Assembly (NCBI GenBank): GCA_030704615.1
Contig: CM060733.1
Location: forward strand, 28,580,001-28,644,000
Length of the DNA: 64,000 nt
From: Takakia lepidozioides
Lineage: Eukaryota > Streptophyta > Takakiopsida > Takakiales > Takakiaceae
Reading direction: 5' to 3'
The notes beneath the pieces were generated by a model. The model was not told where the DNA came from. It was given only the letters and a program-made list of their open reading frames with translations, and made no database searches. Of the stretch, positions 28,261 to 39,360 are shown piece by piece. The position numbers and the translations under genes are program-made. Within the stretch, counting starts at the first letter, position 1, and each line of letters begins with the position of its first letter.

Positions 28261-28565
28261 TGTTTTTGTGAGGTTATCACCATATCCACGATACTCAAGA
28301 CAGCATTTCAGGGACTTCTTCCATCTTCTGCTGTCAAAATTCGAAGCCAAGCTCAAAGCCACCTGCAACGCTGCTCAAGCTATGAGCAAAGTACTAGCCC
28401 TGGCCCGCTCTCGGAAAATCAAAGCCTTGACAAAATGCCTTTCCGCTTGTCAAGCTAAAGTAGAATCCCCCAAATGTGATCTGCATACACACATGACCTA
28501 TCTAGAAGCCAAACATAAAACTTAAACTTCAAGCAAACATCAACTGGTCTACAAAGGGAGAGAAG

Positions 28566-29678
28566 ATGACAAAATACTTCTTTGACAAAACAAAGCTTAG
28601 TAGATCCACCCAAAACATCACTGAACTTATCAACCAAACCTCGGGTGAGGTAGCCTCTGATCCCAAACAGCTAGCAAGACTGGCAGAAAGACACCTTCAG
28701 TCTCTTTTCTACAGCGGTTATGAGGGAGACACGACTCTATCTCATCATCAACTAGACTGCTTGTTAAAAACCCCCACTATCCTCTCTAGTGACCTAGCAG
28801 CTACTTTGGAAGGACCATTCTTAGAAAAGTAACTAGAGGTAGCCCTCTCCAAGATGCACAATGGAAAATTGCCAGGGCTGGACGGACTCCCAATGGAGTT
28901 TTACAAAAGCCTTTGGAAAGAAATTGCCAAAGACTTTCTCTCCATGGCAAATCACATCTTTGAGGTGGGTCTGATGCTTGCTTCCATGTCCCAAGGGATG
29001 GTGACTCTTCTCTTCAAGAAAGGGGACCGTACCAACATAACTAACTACCGCCCCATTATCCTTCTCAACGTGGCTTACAAGATCATAGCCAAAGCATTGG
29101 CGCTACGTCTCCGACCACTGCTGCCCAAACTAATTAGGCCAAACCAAACAGGTTTCATTAAGGGTTGGTACATCATGGATAACCTCCTCCTGGCTCAAGA
29201 GACGCCACACTTCGCTCAAAAAACAGACCAAACCATTGCTATGTTGCTCCTAGATTTCGAGGAAGCCTTTGATAGGGTGGAATGGCCGTACCTATTAGGG
29301 ACCCTTACCAAGGTAGGCCTTCCAGACTTGTTTTGTCAGTGGATCCGCATTCTACTCGCAAACTCCTCCAGCAGGGTCATAGTCAACGGGTATCTATCCA
29401 AACCATTTTCTCTTTACAGATCGGTCAGGCAAGGTTGCCCCCTTACTCATTTCCTTTTCCTATTTGTGGCAGATTCCCTGGGATATTTGTTAGAAAACAA
29501 CCATGACATCCTGGGACTTCAGGTCTGCAACTATCATACACAACAGCCGGCACAAATCAAAGACTCCATGTTTGTAGATGACACTCTTCTAATTCTGGAA
29601 GCAACCACAACAAACCTCAATAGCACATCAGAAACTCTGGATTCATTTTGTCGAGCTTCGGGGTTCAAAGTTAACTGA
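28566..29678 (+). pseudogene. LINE-1 reverse transcriptase
   Basis: Two open pieces (28566-28832 and 28854-29678) hold the pre-RT region (KTKLSRSTQNITELINQTSG) and the RT: GKLPGLDGLPMEFYKSLWK, GDRTNITNYRPIILLNVAYK, LIRPNQTGFIKG, LLLDFEEAFDRVEWPYL, SVRQGCPLTHFLF and the catalytic box MFVDDTLLIL near 29568-29597. The active-site aspartates are intact. A TAG at 28830-28832 separates the two pieces. The domain copies LINE RNA directly at the nicked target. Confidence 0.88.
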
Positions 29679-31717
29679 ACCAAAACATGCGCAATCCTGG
29701 CGGGGAATACAACAACATCTCCATAGGCACCATCCCTACATGGGGTGCCCAACTAGGCCTCTCAATAAACAACATACCTAGGCTACACATTTGGAGTGGA
29801 TCTCACAGATGAGCAATGCTTAATTTGCTCCGACTCTGACAAAGCTAAAGAAGAAACTTGCCTTCTGGGGGTCAAAACACCTCTCCCTAAGGGCAGAGTT
29901 CTGGCAGCCAACCAGATTCACTCGGCTGGAATCTGGTTTTTCTCATCATCATGGAGGCCTGATCACCCCAAACTAAACAGATCAGAGCTCTCCTTAGGAA
30001 CTTTGTCTGGGGAGCCAAAGATTCAAACTCAAATCACAAAATACCACAAGTATCTTGGAAGCAAATCTGCCTCCCCAAAAAATTAGGGGGCCTTGGCCTA
30101 ATCAATCCAGACACACAAATCACGGCCCTACTTGGTAAATGGATACCACGCTCCTTCAGCCCAGAAGGGGGATGGTGGAAATTCCTGGTGGCAGGGAACA
30201 TCCAAACCTCCTCGCCTCTCAGACACTCTTTATGGAACCCATCTCGCTGGGTGACACAAGAATTCAAACACAAATTGGCTGGTTCCTCTCTATGGTCGAC
30301 CATCTGGCATGCATGGGGAAGGCTAAGACCTTTCCTCAAAAAATCTGAACCGCTCTCCTATGACGAAACCATGAGGCAACATTTACTTCTAAACAGCAAC
30401 AAACCATCTCAAGCTCAACGAACCCAGGCAAAAAGATGGTCTTCTTGGGACAGAAATGGGGTCACTCAAGTCAAAGACATCTAGTTCAACCACTCATTTA
30501 AGGACCATACATCCATAGCTCTCAAAATTGGCAAGGCGATGGCTGCAAGTGGCTATCAGACTGTCCAAGACTCTATCCCATCTTCCTGGCTTGCAATTTT
30601 GCAATCTGGAGGCTCATCTCCAAACACTAACTTCTGGACTCTGGGAATTGTGAACAACACCCTCTTGGTCTTCTTCATTCAGGATAGAGTTCAAAATGCC
30701 CTACTTGGATTTCCATTTTCAATCCACCCAGTTACAATGATTCTATCCCTTCAAAGCCAGACCCTGTTACATATCCCTCTATTCATTCATACACCCATAA
30801 GAGTTTGCTGCTGGTCCTCAAACTCAAAGGATATGAACCCGGAGCCAGACCCTACTATGCCCATTCATACCTGGCTAGCGAGTTCCACCTTCCTCTGGGT
30901 TCTGGGAAGGCCTCTGGCAGACCTGCAATTTGACCCCAAGGAATGGAGCTGGTCATTCAAAGGATCCCCAACCTCCGTCTTTGCATATACCACTAGGATG
31001 GCATACAGAGCCATGGTAGCCCCAGAACCCCTGCATGATAAATGGAACACCAAATGGCAATCCAACTGGAAAGCTATCTGGAGCTCTATATGGAAAAAAA
31101 CTAGGCCTGCAAAATTATATGCGTTCCTTTGGCAGATTGCAAATAGGGTGCTTAAGGTGGGAGAGTGGTTGCAATTTCAGGAAGCTCTTCTATGCAAATG
31201 TTGTACCTCAAGCTTGCTGGAAACGCTTGAGCATTGCCTTCTAGGCTGCCACGCTACCAGAAAAATCTGGACCCTAGTGAAAGAACTATACAGAGATTGG
31301 GACCCTCAGCCATTGTCACCCATCAAGCTGCTGCTTAACTATGACACTCACTCTAAAAGCACAGCAATACACTATCCGGTCTTCGAGTCTCTTCGAGCAA
31401 CTACTCTATGGCACATATGGAAATCACGGTGTGCCTGGTCACTGTCACATTCGACATGCTCTATGTCTGTACTGCTCTCAAAAAAATTCTGGGACTTGCA
31501 AATTGAGGCAAGAAAGGCATGGTTGAAACTGTATGCAGATATTCGAAGGGCCCCCCAAAATGCAGCAGGATTGCATGCCTCATTCCGAGGCACTTGGGCA
31601 GTCGGTGGGCACCTCTGCACTACCAACGATCAATCAATATGCTACTGGTCAACACTCCCTCCCGTCTCTTGGAGGGATCTCGGGACAACAATCCATGGGG
31701 GCATCCCCAAAGTTTGA
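29679..31717 (+). pseudogene. LINE-1 ORF2 C-terminus with zf-RVT domain
   Basis: After a TGA at 29676-29678, scattered open pieces continue the post-RT region. The long frame 30539-31717 encodes the C-terminal part: segments such as EWSWSFKGSPTSVFAYTTRM, then the zf-RVT module IWKKTRPAKLYAFLWQIANR with CKCC and a later C..H..C set (LEHCLLGCHATRKIW). It ends with TLWHIWKSRCAWSLSH, a typical LINE ending. The pieces between 29679 and 30538 are in several frames, so this part has been hit by indels. Confidence 0.8.
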
Positions 31718-32294
31718 CAGGGATGTTAACTGGAGGCACATCAAGACGGCTGCTAGGCTCAGGTTTCGTTAGACAACTTCATATCCTCCTATGGACCCAA
31801 GCAGTGTAGCCAATCTTGTTCAGCTGAATCATTGCATAGTGATGCTTATCTTGAAACGCAACTACAAATCCTAGTTTGCAGTCCGTAGAGCTCTTGCTCG
31901 TCCACCCCGACCCCCTAAGCATCCACACCTTAGGGCTCGTCAAAACACTTCTCCTCTCGGAAAGCAATCCAACACTGAGAGAAAGGTTTTCATCCAGGAT
32001 TGGATGGATGGCCAATCTGGCTAGCACTATTTCACAGATCCACTGTGGAGATGTTTAGCATCCATCTAGGTTGATCCTAGTTGTTCTCGCATTTGATACA
32101 CTCCTTATAGGAGGACAGTTCCACCTTCACTGATTACGGTGTGTGTGCCTGTATGGCGTTTCAACGGGGTTTTAATTTTTTTCCCCACAAATAATTATTA
32201 TAATAAAGTTTCAGTGCCGAAGCCTTTTCTTTAAAAGAAAAAAAAATGAAAAAAGAAATAAAGAAAGAGACTGAAACATGCAGAAGCGATCAAG

Positions 32295-32299
32295 TAGAT
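32295..32299. repeat. Target-site duplication TAGAT, left copy (Gypsy-2)
   Basis: TAGAT directly precedes the Gypsy-2 5' LTR and is repeated at 39356-39360 after its 3' LTR. Confidence 0.92.
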
Positions 32300-33025
32300 T
32301 GTCGCGACCCTTTGCCTTGAGGACAGGGGGTCGGGATGCAGGAGGGGCTGCCCCTATGGTGGGGGCAGTGGCAGCGATAGGTACGGGGGGCTGAAGCACC
32401 CTTGAGTGCCCAAGGCACTCAAGGAGGCGGAGGCGCTCACTAGGTGGAGCCCCGCACACCGGATTGCGGTGGGGGTGGCTCCACAAGGGGTGGTGGTAGC
32501 TTAGCGGGACTTAGTGGGGGTGGCATATGACTCACCATGGGGCGAAGACCTTGTGGTGGGAGTCGTGGGGAGTCTTGGGACTCATCACGGTCCAATGGGG
32601 CCGTGGTGGGTGGGCCAAGACTCACCGTGACTTATCACCGGGAATCGAGGGTCTTCGTGGTGGTTCGCCATAAAATGGCATGGTTGTTTGTGAAACCCCC
32701 GCGGACAATCACAGAAGTATATATAGGGAGTAGTAACCCCGAGAATGGTGCAAGCCCGTTGGTGACCAAAAACTAGTGAGTAAGCGAGCAAGTCGGAAAG
32801 CGACCAAGGAGTGGGGAGCTTTTCCGGACTGCCAGCTACCGAAGGGAATTTCCACTAGGCCCAAATCGGTGGAGGGTCTTTTGGAAGAGTAAAGTGGGAC
32901 CGTTATGTCCCGGTGAGCAGCCGAAGCTCCAAGTTGGCCCGGTGGCCAGGTTGGGAGTTAGGCGCGCGCATCAAAGCGAGTAACTATGACTTGAAGGGGA
33001 GCTTACCGAAGTGAGGTGCGCGACA
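32300..33025 (+). repeat. Gypsy-2 5' LTR
   Basis: Runs from TGTCGCGACCC to GTGCGCGACA. A likely TATA box, TATATATAGG, lies near 32718-32727. It matches 38631-39355 along its full length. Confidence 0.93.
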
Positions 33026-33027
33026 CT

Positions 33028-33039
33028 TGGTATCAGAGC
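33028..33039 (+). promoter_or_regulatory. Gypsy-2 primer-binding site (initiator tRNA-Met)
   Basis: TGGTATCAGAGC begins two bases after the LTR end, the same arrangement as in Gypsy-1. Confidence 0.92.
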
Positions 33040-33080
33040 TTAGAGTCGAGTACGTGATCGTCCTTGGGATTGGCCTCATC

Positions 33081-34280
33081 ATGGGGTCGGGCAAGCCAAA
33101 GCCAAAGCGGAACGGCCCAAAAGATGATGATCCTGGTGAGCCCGATGGGGGCGACGTGTCACCGAAGCGGCCATTTGAGGAAGCGATGCATGCTTTTGAA
33201 ACCAGGCCGCTCAAGGACGGGAGGAATCTGAGGAGTCGGAGCCCGAGGAATTCCTGAGAGCTCCGACAAACCAACAGATGCCTCCCATGCCGGCAACCTT
33301 TTGGGAAGGGTTGTTGGCGCAGTTTGGCGGGACGTTGAAAGACGTGTTGAAGGCGGCTAATGCCACTTCCACTAAGGCAAAGTTTAAGGTGAAGCCTAAG
33401 GAACCCGGCACCTTCGAGGGCGTCCGAAATCGGAAGGCACTCAACACCTGGCTGTTGGAGCTAGAGCAGTACTTCCGGGCGGCCAAGTTGAGTGACGAGG
33501 ATCGGGTGGAAGTGGCTCCCACCTATTTGAGAGGCTATGCTCAACAATGGTGGCAGAAACGCCTTCACGACCGAGGTCCAAACCCGGAAACCTTGAACTA
33601 GAGTGGGTTCAAGGAATTGATGAAGAGACAGTTTATGCCCCTCAACGCGTCTTGGCTCGCCCGGGACAAGATGAGGAATTTGAAGCAAACGGGTGACATT
33701 CGGGGATATGTTCAGGCTTTCAATGTGCTGTTGCTCGAAGTCGCGGACATGGCAGAACCAAAAATGGTCTTCAACTTTGTGGCGGGACTGGCCCCATGGG
33801 CCAGACGGAAGTTGGAGAAGAAGCCACCTAAGACTTTGAACGAGGCAATTGAGAGGGCTGAATGTTTCTCGGATGTCCCTAAGGGTGAAAGACAAGGTCG
33901 TACGGAGCTGAACCATAAGAAAGCCCGGCGGTAGGGTGACTCTTTCCGACCGGAAAAAAAGTGGGATAGGCCACGCGGCGACAATGGCACGTGGAAATCA
34001 AAGGGAGGGCCTTCACACGTCAAGGCGGCACTCGGTGCTTCGAAAGGAAAAGCAGGTACGGCCACTTTTGGCGGACAGAAAGCGACCTTCGATGGAGTGT
34101 GCTTCAATTGCGGGGAGCTTGGGCACATGGCCAAGAAGTGCACAAATCCCCGACAATTGAACATGACTCGGGCGACCATAGAGCTGTCGGAAGATTCTAT
34201 CAGTCGCTTGGTGGAGGCGGTAGTTGCCAAGGCTTGCAAGGTAGGCAACTATTTTTGTGAGTTGTAACAGGAAACTGGCG
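33081..34280 (+). pseudogene. Gypsy-2 gag with CCHC zinc knuckle
   Basis: The ATG at 33081 starts MGSGKPKPKRNGPKDDD. The frame shifts near 33205 (Gypsy-1 has ENEAAQEREESEESE here) and resumes at 33278 (MPATFWEGLLAQFGGTLKDV, NTWLLELEQYFRAAKL). A TAG at 33600-33602 follows (CTG in Gypsy-1). The frame then covers the rest of capsid (RQFMPLNASWLARDKM, VFNFVAGLAPWARRK) to a TAG near 33934. The zinc knuckle CFNCGELGHMAKKC is encoded at about 34100-34141. The product is dead, but the domain content is clear. Confidence 0.85.
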
Positions 34281-34890
34281 CCCTGCGTAAAGGGAGTCAG
34301 TTATTGTTCGTGGATGGGATAATATCCGGAACTAACGTGTCGTTATTGGTGGACATAGGAGCGTCACACTCCTTCATGAAACCGGCAACGACACAAAAGC
34401 TGGGGCTCCCGACAAGTGACGTGGGGGCCTCTATTGAGGTGCGTTCTGCCAAAGGAGTTCTGCCAAAGGAGAACCGCAATTGGCGACGAGGTTGGCGTTC
34501 GATGTCCCTCTTCAACTGGGGAGTTGGGAGGGATGTGAGAACTTCACAATTTGCGAGATCGATGGAGTGGATCTCATTTTGGGGATGACCTTTTTGAGCA
34601 AATCCGGAGCGGTCATAGATGGCCGCAAGAGAGTAGTTACGCTGCCATGTGGGAATGGTGGCGAAGTCTTACGAGTGTCGGAAACGCCCAAACCCGTGGG
34701 AGAGCGAATAAACCTTCTGTCGGCAAGGAAGTGGGCCGTGGAGGAGTCACACGAGCCCCAGTTTTTGCTTTACGTAAGACATGTGAAGGGAGAAAGCGAT
34801 GGGGAGCCGAGCCCAAATTGGATCAAGGGGATTTTGGAGAAATACCAGGATGCGATGCCGGAGGATTTACCAAGCGGCTTGCCACCGTAA
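34281..34890 (+). pseudogene. Gypsy-2 protease, active site DTG changed to DIG and frame broken by a 14 bp duplication
   Basis: The frame from 34304 reads SLLVDIGASHSFM where Gypsy-1 has DTG. ACA became ATA, so the conserved Thr/Ser next to the catalytic Asp is lost. At 34443-34470 the 14-mer GTTCTGCCAAAGGA is present twice (once in Gypsy-1), shifting the frame. The correct frame continues from 34480 ([26 protein letters not shown]). The piece up to 34890 includes the protease-RT linker that Gypsy-1 has lost (PNWIKGILEKYQDAMPEDLP). Confidence 0.88.
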
Positions 34891-34914
34891 AGAGGAGTTG
34901 ACCACAAGATTGAG

Positions 34915-35628
34915 GTGATACCGGGATCGGAACCGCCTACCAAGGCGCCCTACCAGTTGAGCCACAGAGAGTTGGTCGAGTTGAAGACTCAGTTCAAGGA
35001 TCTAATGTCAAAGGGGTACATCCGGCCGAGTAAGTCACCTTACGGAGCTCCGGTGCTATTCGCAGACAAGAAGGATGGGACGCTGTGGATGTGTGTCGAT
35101 TACAGGGCTCTGAATAAGGTGACTATAAAAAACCGGTACCCTTTGCCAATGATCGACGACCTTTTGATCGGTTGGCAGGAGCAAAGTATTTCAGCCGGAT
35201 CGATTTGCGCTCCGGCTATCATCAAATTTGAGTGGCGGAAGGAGATGAGGAGAAGACCGCCTGCAGGACAAGGTATGGTTCATATGAAATCTTGGTGATG
35301 CCTTTTGGGCTCACCAACGCACCCGCGACCTTTAGCACGCTGATGAACAATCTTTTTTCAGGAGTGGTTGGATGACTTTGTGATCGTGTACATCGACAAC
35401 ATCTTGGTGTACTCGAAAACAAAGGAGGAGCACCTGGAGCACCTCAAAAGGGTGTTCCAGAAATTGCGGGAAGGGAAGCTGTATGCCAAATCTTCAAAGT
35501 GCGAATTCCGGGTCACAAAAGTGGAGTTCCTGGGGTATGTGATTACACAGGATGGGATCAAAATGGATAACAGAAAGGTGAGGGCGATCTTGGACTGGGA
35601 GCCTCCGACCTCGGTCCCGGGAGTGTGA
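34915..35628 (+). pseudogene. Gypsy-2 reverse transcriptase with YIDN in place of YIDD
   Basis: Open pieces 34915-35298 and 35368-35628 hold the RT motifs [42 protein letters not shown] and [12 protein letters not shown], then VIVYIDNILVYSK at about 35377-35415. The second aspartate of the active site is Asn (GAC to AAC), which would abolish polymerase activity. Frameshifts lie near 35170 and 35360. Confidence 0.88.
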
Positions 35629-35664
35629 TCATTTCTAGGACTCGCTTCCTATTACCGGAAGTAT

Positions 35665-36230
35665 GTGAGAAATTTCGCCAAGATCGCGGGGCCGCTGTCG
35701 GACCTTCTGTGTAAATCCAAAGTCTGGGTATGGAACACCTTTTGTGGCCAAGCTTTTGCTGAGTTGAAGCAGCGGATGGCGGAAGCTCCAGTCTTGAAAA
35801 TCTCGGAGTTCGACCATCCGATTGAGATTCATACAGATGCGTCGGACTTCGCGATTGGGGGTGTACTTATGCAAGATGGACGTCCAGTGGCTTACGAAAG
35901 TAAGAAACTGAATGAAGTGGAGCGACGGTGGCCGACGCACGAGAAATATGGGCAAGAGCAGTATGCGTAGGACTTACTTGAGGAGTATGTACTGTCACTT
36001 GGACGGATTCTTGTTGTACATGGGAAGGCGGTGGTGCATTGCCTTGAGCTTTGGTGCCACTATGTTGGTTCCAACCCAGTGAAGGTGTTCACGGACAACG
36101 TCACGGTGAAGTATTTTGCTACGCAGCCTAAGTTGTTCCCAAAACACTTAGGTGGCAAGATACTTTGGCGGTATTCGACGTGGATATCCAGTATAAACCG
36201 GGACGGGACATTGTGGTGGCCGATGCTTTA
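35665..36230 (+). pseudogene. Gypsy-2 RNase H with extra sequence inside
   Basis: The frame 35665-35970 covers the connection and RNase H start (IHTDASDFAIGGVLM, RRWPTHEK). After THEK about 75-90 bp absent from Gypsy-1 intervene (about 35946-36035), including a TAG at 35968-35970. The homologous frame then resumes as VHCLELWCHYVGSNPVKVF and VTVKYFATQPKL. Gypsy-1 shows the expected uninterrupted join THEKEMKAMV, so the extra piece is an insertion in Gypsy-2 or its source copy. Confidence 0.8.
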
Positions 36231-36248
36231 AGTAGAAAGCAATAGCTC

Positions 36249-37727
36249 ATGTTGGTGTACAGGGGCGAGACGACACTCCAAAGGAAGATCTGGAAGGTTT
36301 ACCGGAAGGATGAGATGACGAAGTCCGTGATGTGGGACTTGAGGATGGGGGTTAAATCGCAGTTCCACTTGCAAAATGGACTGCTCCGGTATAAACAAAA
36401 GCGTCTTTACGTGCCGAAGGGAGGGATCAGAGATAGTCTCTTGAGAGAATGCCATGATGACCCACTTGCGGGCCACGGCGGAGCCAAGCGCACCGCGACA
36501 CTCTTGAAGAAAGAGTATTTGTGGCCCAAACTGAGGGAGGAGGCCGATGAGTATGTCAAGACATGCACCACATGCCAACAAAACCGGAGCGAGTACAAAA
36601 AGCAAGCGGAGTTGTTACAACCCTTGCCGATTCCAGAGGGGTCTTGGGAAAGCGTCTCGATGGATTTCATGACTGTTATGCCGCTGTTAAAAGGATTCGA
36701 TGCGATTATGGTGGTGGTGGATAGGTTCAGTAAAATGGGCCATTTCATCCCCACTAAGGAGACGACAACGGCACAAGAGACGGGGCGACTTTACTTTGCC
36801 CACATCTTCAAGCATCATGGACTCCCGAAGGATATTGTTTCGGACCACAATCCAAAGTTTATGAGTAAAATTTGGAGGGCACTTTGGAAGAAGATAGGGA
36901 CAAGGCTAAAGATGAGCACCGCCTTCCGACCTATGACGGACGGCCAAACGGAAAAAGTGAATTTCATGGTGAAGCAGATCTTGCGGAATTACATGTCGGT
37001 AGACCAATCAGACTGGGTGAAGCACATGGACGCGACAGAGTTCTATTATAATAACACAAAACACTCCGCAACAGAAGTTTCCCTTTTTGTATTGGTCTAT
37101 GGAAAAGCATCTCTGGTGCCGACAAGTTGGGCCGCCCAGGACGTTGAGGAACCGATAGTAGCGGCGGTACTAGAAGAACGCGAGCGTTTGTTGAAGCTCG
37201 CAAAGTACAATATTGCCAAAGCTAGGAAACGGTATGAAAGGCAGGCGAATCGGAAGCGGAAGAAAGTTAAGTTTGAGGCAGGCACAGAGGTCTGGTTGAA
37301 CATCAAGAATTTCCGACTAAATCCGGAAGTGAGTCCGAAGTTCGTACCTCCGTATGCGGGACCCTTTCGCATCCGCAAGGTTATGAATGAGGATGTATAT
37401 GAATTGGAGCTGCCGACAAACAGCAAGGTGCATCCGGTATTTCACGTTTCCCTTTTGAAGCCTTACTTCAAAGATGAAGTGCGTCCGAATCGGCATCAAG
37501 TGTTGCGTCCGCCACCTGTGCTGTTGGATCATGAAAATGAACCTGAGTACGAGGTGGAGGCAGTGCTTAAGTCGAGGAGGTTCAAGAATCGAGAAACTGA
37601 GTATTTCGTGAAATGGAAGGGCTATCATCATGTGACGGCATCTTGGGTGCGTGCCTCAGAAATGGGAAACGCATCCGAGGCGGTTGCAGCTTTCGAAGGG
37701 CGACCTCAAAAGCGGAAGAAGGGTTGA
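36249..37727 (+). CDS. Gypsy-2 integrase with chromodomain, intact 492-codon frame
   Basis: The zinc site is H69, H76, C106 and C109 (HDDPLAGH, CTTC). The catalytic core residues are D139 (SMDFMT), D199 (IVSDHNPKF) and E235 (DGQTEKVN). The C-terminal domain has YNNTKHSAT and KVHPVFHVSLLKPYF. The chromodomain occupies about residues 433-485 (YEVEAVLKSRR, YFVKWKGYHHV, ASWVRASEM). A start inside a polyprotein is expected, so the first Met at 36249 is only where the frame opens. The product would insert element DNA, with the chromodomain biasing the target. Expression is unlikely because the upstream frame is broken, but it is the best-preserved chromoviral domain in the window. Confidence 0.88.
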   Translation: MLVYRGETTLQRKIWKVYRKDEMTKSVMWDLRMGVKSQFHLQNGLLRYKQKRLYVPKGGIRDSLLRECHDDPLAGHGGAKRTATLLKKEYLWPKLREEADEYVKTCTTCQQNRSEYKKQAELLQPLPIPEGSWESVSMDFMTVMPLLKGFDAIMVVVDRFSKMGHFIPTKETTTAQETGRLYFAHIFKHHGLPKDIVSDHNPKFMSKIWRALWKKIGTRLKMSTAFRPMTDGQTEKVNFMVKQILRNYMSVDQSDWVKHMDATEFYYNNTKHSATEVSLFVLVYGKASLVPTSWAAQDVEEPIVAAVLEERERLLKLAKYNIAKARKRYERQANRKRKKVKFEAGTEVWLNIKNFRLNPEVSPKFVPPYAGPFRIRKVMNEDVYELELPTNSKVHPVFHVSLLKPYFKDEVRPNRHQVLRPPPVLLDHENEPEYEVEAVLKSRRFKNRETEYFVKWKGYHHVTASWVRASEMGNASEAVAAFEGRPQKRKKG

Positions 37728-38630
37728 TGGGGACATCAACCTTGGATCGTGGGAGGGAGGAAATGCATGCTTAGCCCGGCTTAGCTAGCTCAGGAATCCG
37801 ATTGCAAAAACTTGTGTTGTACAAATTTTGTTATAAATGGTTTCCAAATGTTGCGCCTCCTATTTTGTTTGGAATGGCGATGCATGGTATGGTTGGCTAG
37901 TGTGTAGAATGCATGCTAGCTTACAAAAGTGGGAGAGGTAAATTGGATTAATCGTGTGTTTGCGTAGTGCCGAAATCGGGTGACTCCCATCCAAGGGGCA
38001 AGGAAACTTGCGCCTTCCTTGGGAGCTCACGTGCTAGTGCACACCTGACACGTGCGCGTACTATAACTCCGCTACCGAGGGGGTTGCCTTGTAGTGCGGA
38101 CTAACGCGGAAGCTACGTGCTTCCGTTCACGTACTATAATCGTGTAGCCTCGGGACGAAGTCGTAGTGCGGCTTCGGCGTGTTCCCATACCTCAGACCAA
38201 CATTCCAAGGCGGACCCAATTGTAGTGATTGGGGCGCATGGTTAGTTCAAGGTTATCTTCCTAGTAAAAAAAGGTTCAAGGTGAACCATTGCTCAAAGAT
38301 GATGCCAAAAGCGGCATCATGAGTGATCGCAAACAATGTTGTTGCAGTAAGGCGATTTGATCCTCGGGGAGGATCGTTCCTTGGCTTTGAAGTAGGCCAA
38401 GAAGAGTGCACTGGGTGTGGCTTAAGAGGCTCCACCCTTGGTCGGGACTTGGAGGAAGTCGGCCGAATTAGCTAGTGGAGAGTAGAGTCAAGTGTTGGGT
38501 TTGGTTCTTTGCCATGGGACGCCATGGTACGGAAACAAACTCCTTGATGTGGGACGCCACAACTTGGATGTTCGTTTCTACAAAATGGACAAGTCGATGA
38601 GGACATCGACTCCCTGTTGGTAGGGGTGTG
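37728..38630 (+). other. Gypsy-2 3' non-coding region
   Basis: About 900 bp between the integrase stop and the 3' LTR without an ORF of note. The first ~420 bp are well matched by Gypsy-1 7215-7645; the remainder is unique to this copy in the window. The last bases before the LTR (GGTAGGGGTGTG) are purine-rich but a weak polypurine tract. Confidence 0.8.
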
Positions 38631-39355
38631 TGTCGCAACCCTTTGCCTTGAGGACAGGGGGTCGGGACGCAGGAGGGGATGCCCCTATGGTGGGGGCAGT
38701 GGCAGCGATAGGTACGGGGGGCTGAAGCACCCTTGAGTGCCCAAGGCACTCAAGGAGACAGAGGCGCTCACTAGGTGGAGCCCCGCACACCGGGTTGCGG
38801 TGGGGGTGGCTCCACAAGGGGTGGTGGTAGCTTAGCGGGACTTAGTGGGGGTGGCATAGGACTCACCATGGGGCGGAGACCTTGTGGTGGGAGTCGTGGG
38901 GAGTCTTGGGACTCATCACGGTCCAATGGGGCCGTGGTGGGTGGGCCAAGACTCGCCGCGAGTCATCACCGGGAATCGAGGGTCTTCGTGGTGGTTCGCC
39001 ATAAAATGACATGGTTGTTTGTGAAACCCCCGCGGACAGTCACAGAAGTATATATATGGAGTAGTAACCCGGAGAACGGTGCAAGCCCGTTGGTGACCAA
39101 AAACTAGAGAGTAAGCGAACGAGTCGGAAAGCGACCAAGGAGTGGGGAGCTTTTCCGGACTACCAGCTACCAAAGGGAATTTCCAATAGACCCAAATTGG
39201 TGGAGGGTCTTTTGGAAGAGTAAAGGAGACCGTTATATCTCGGTGAGCAGCCGAAGCTCCAAGTTGGCCCGGCGGCCAGGTTGGGAGTTAGGCGCGCGCA
39301 TCAAAGCGAGTAACTATGACTTGAAGGGGAGCTTACCGAAGTGAGGTGCGCGATA
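38631..39355 (+). repeat. Gypsy-2 3' LTR
   Basis: Runs from TGTCGCAACCC to GTGCGCGATA; the terminal CA has decayed to TA. It is followed directly by TAGAT (39356-39360), the second copy of the target-site duplication. Confidence 0.93.
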
Positions 39356-39360
39356 TAGAT
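39356..39360. repeat. Target-site duplication TAGAT, right copy (Gypsy-2)
   Basis: Perfect copy of 32295-32299. Beyond it the sequence is no longer Gypsy-related. Confidence 0.92.

Larger units (their letters stand above)
28261..32245 (+). mobile_element. LINE-1: 5'-truncated plant L1-type non-LTR retrotransposon
   Basis: Similarity to Gypsy-4 stops at 28260 and ORF2 sequence of a plant L1-type LINE begins. There is no AP-endonuclease, so the copy is 5'-truncated, as usual for target-primed reverse transcription. It includes the linker before RT, the RT, a zf-RVT domain and a 3' UTR with AATAAAGTTTCAG near 32202-32214, followed by an A-rich tail (about 32235-32265). Several stops and frameshifts are present. 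I could not identify a target-site duplication; Gypsy-4 does not resume after the tail. Confidence 0.85.
32300..39355 (+). mobile_element. Gypsy-2: complete but decayed 7.06 kb chromovirus
   Basis: Both LTRs (about 725 bp), a TAGAT target-site duplication, an initiator-Met PBS, and gag, protease, RT, RNase H, integrase and chromodomain in that order. It is the reference copy for the truncated Gypsy-1. Integrase with chromodomain is one intact 492-codon frame. Gag to RNase H is broken by indels and stops, and both protease and RT have lost a catalytic residue. The LTRs differ at scattered positions, suggesting an old insertion. It lies just beyond the LINE-1 tail. Confidence 0.94.

Noticed and set aside
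30034-30484. Separate small genes within the LINE-1 post-RT region
   Set aside because: The translations are pieces of the LINE ORF2 C-terminal region in shifted frames.
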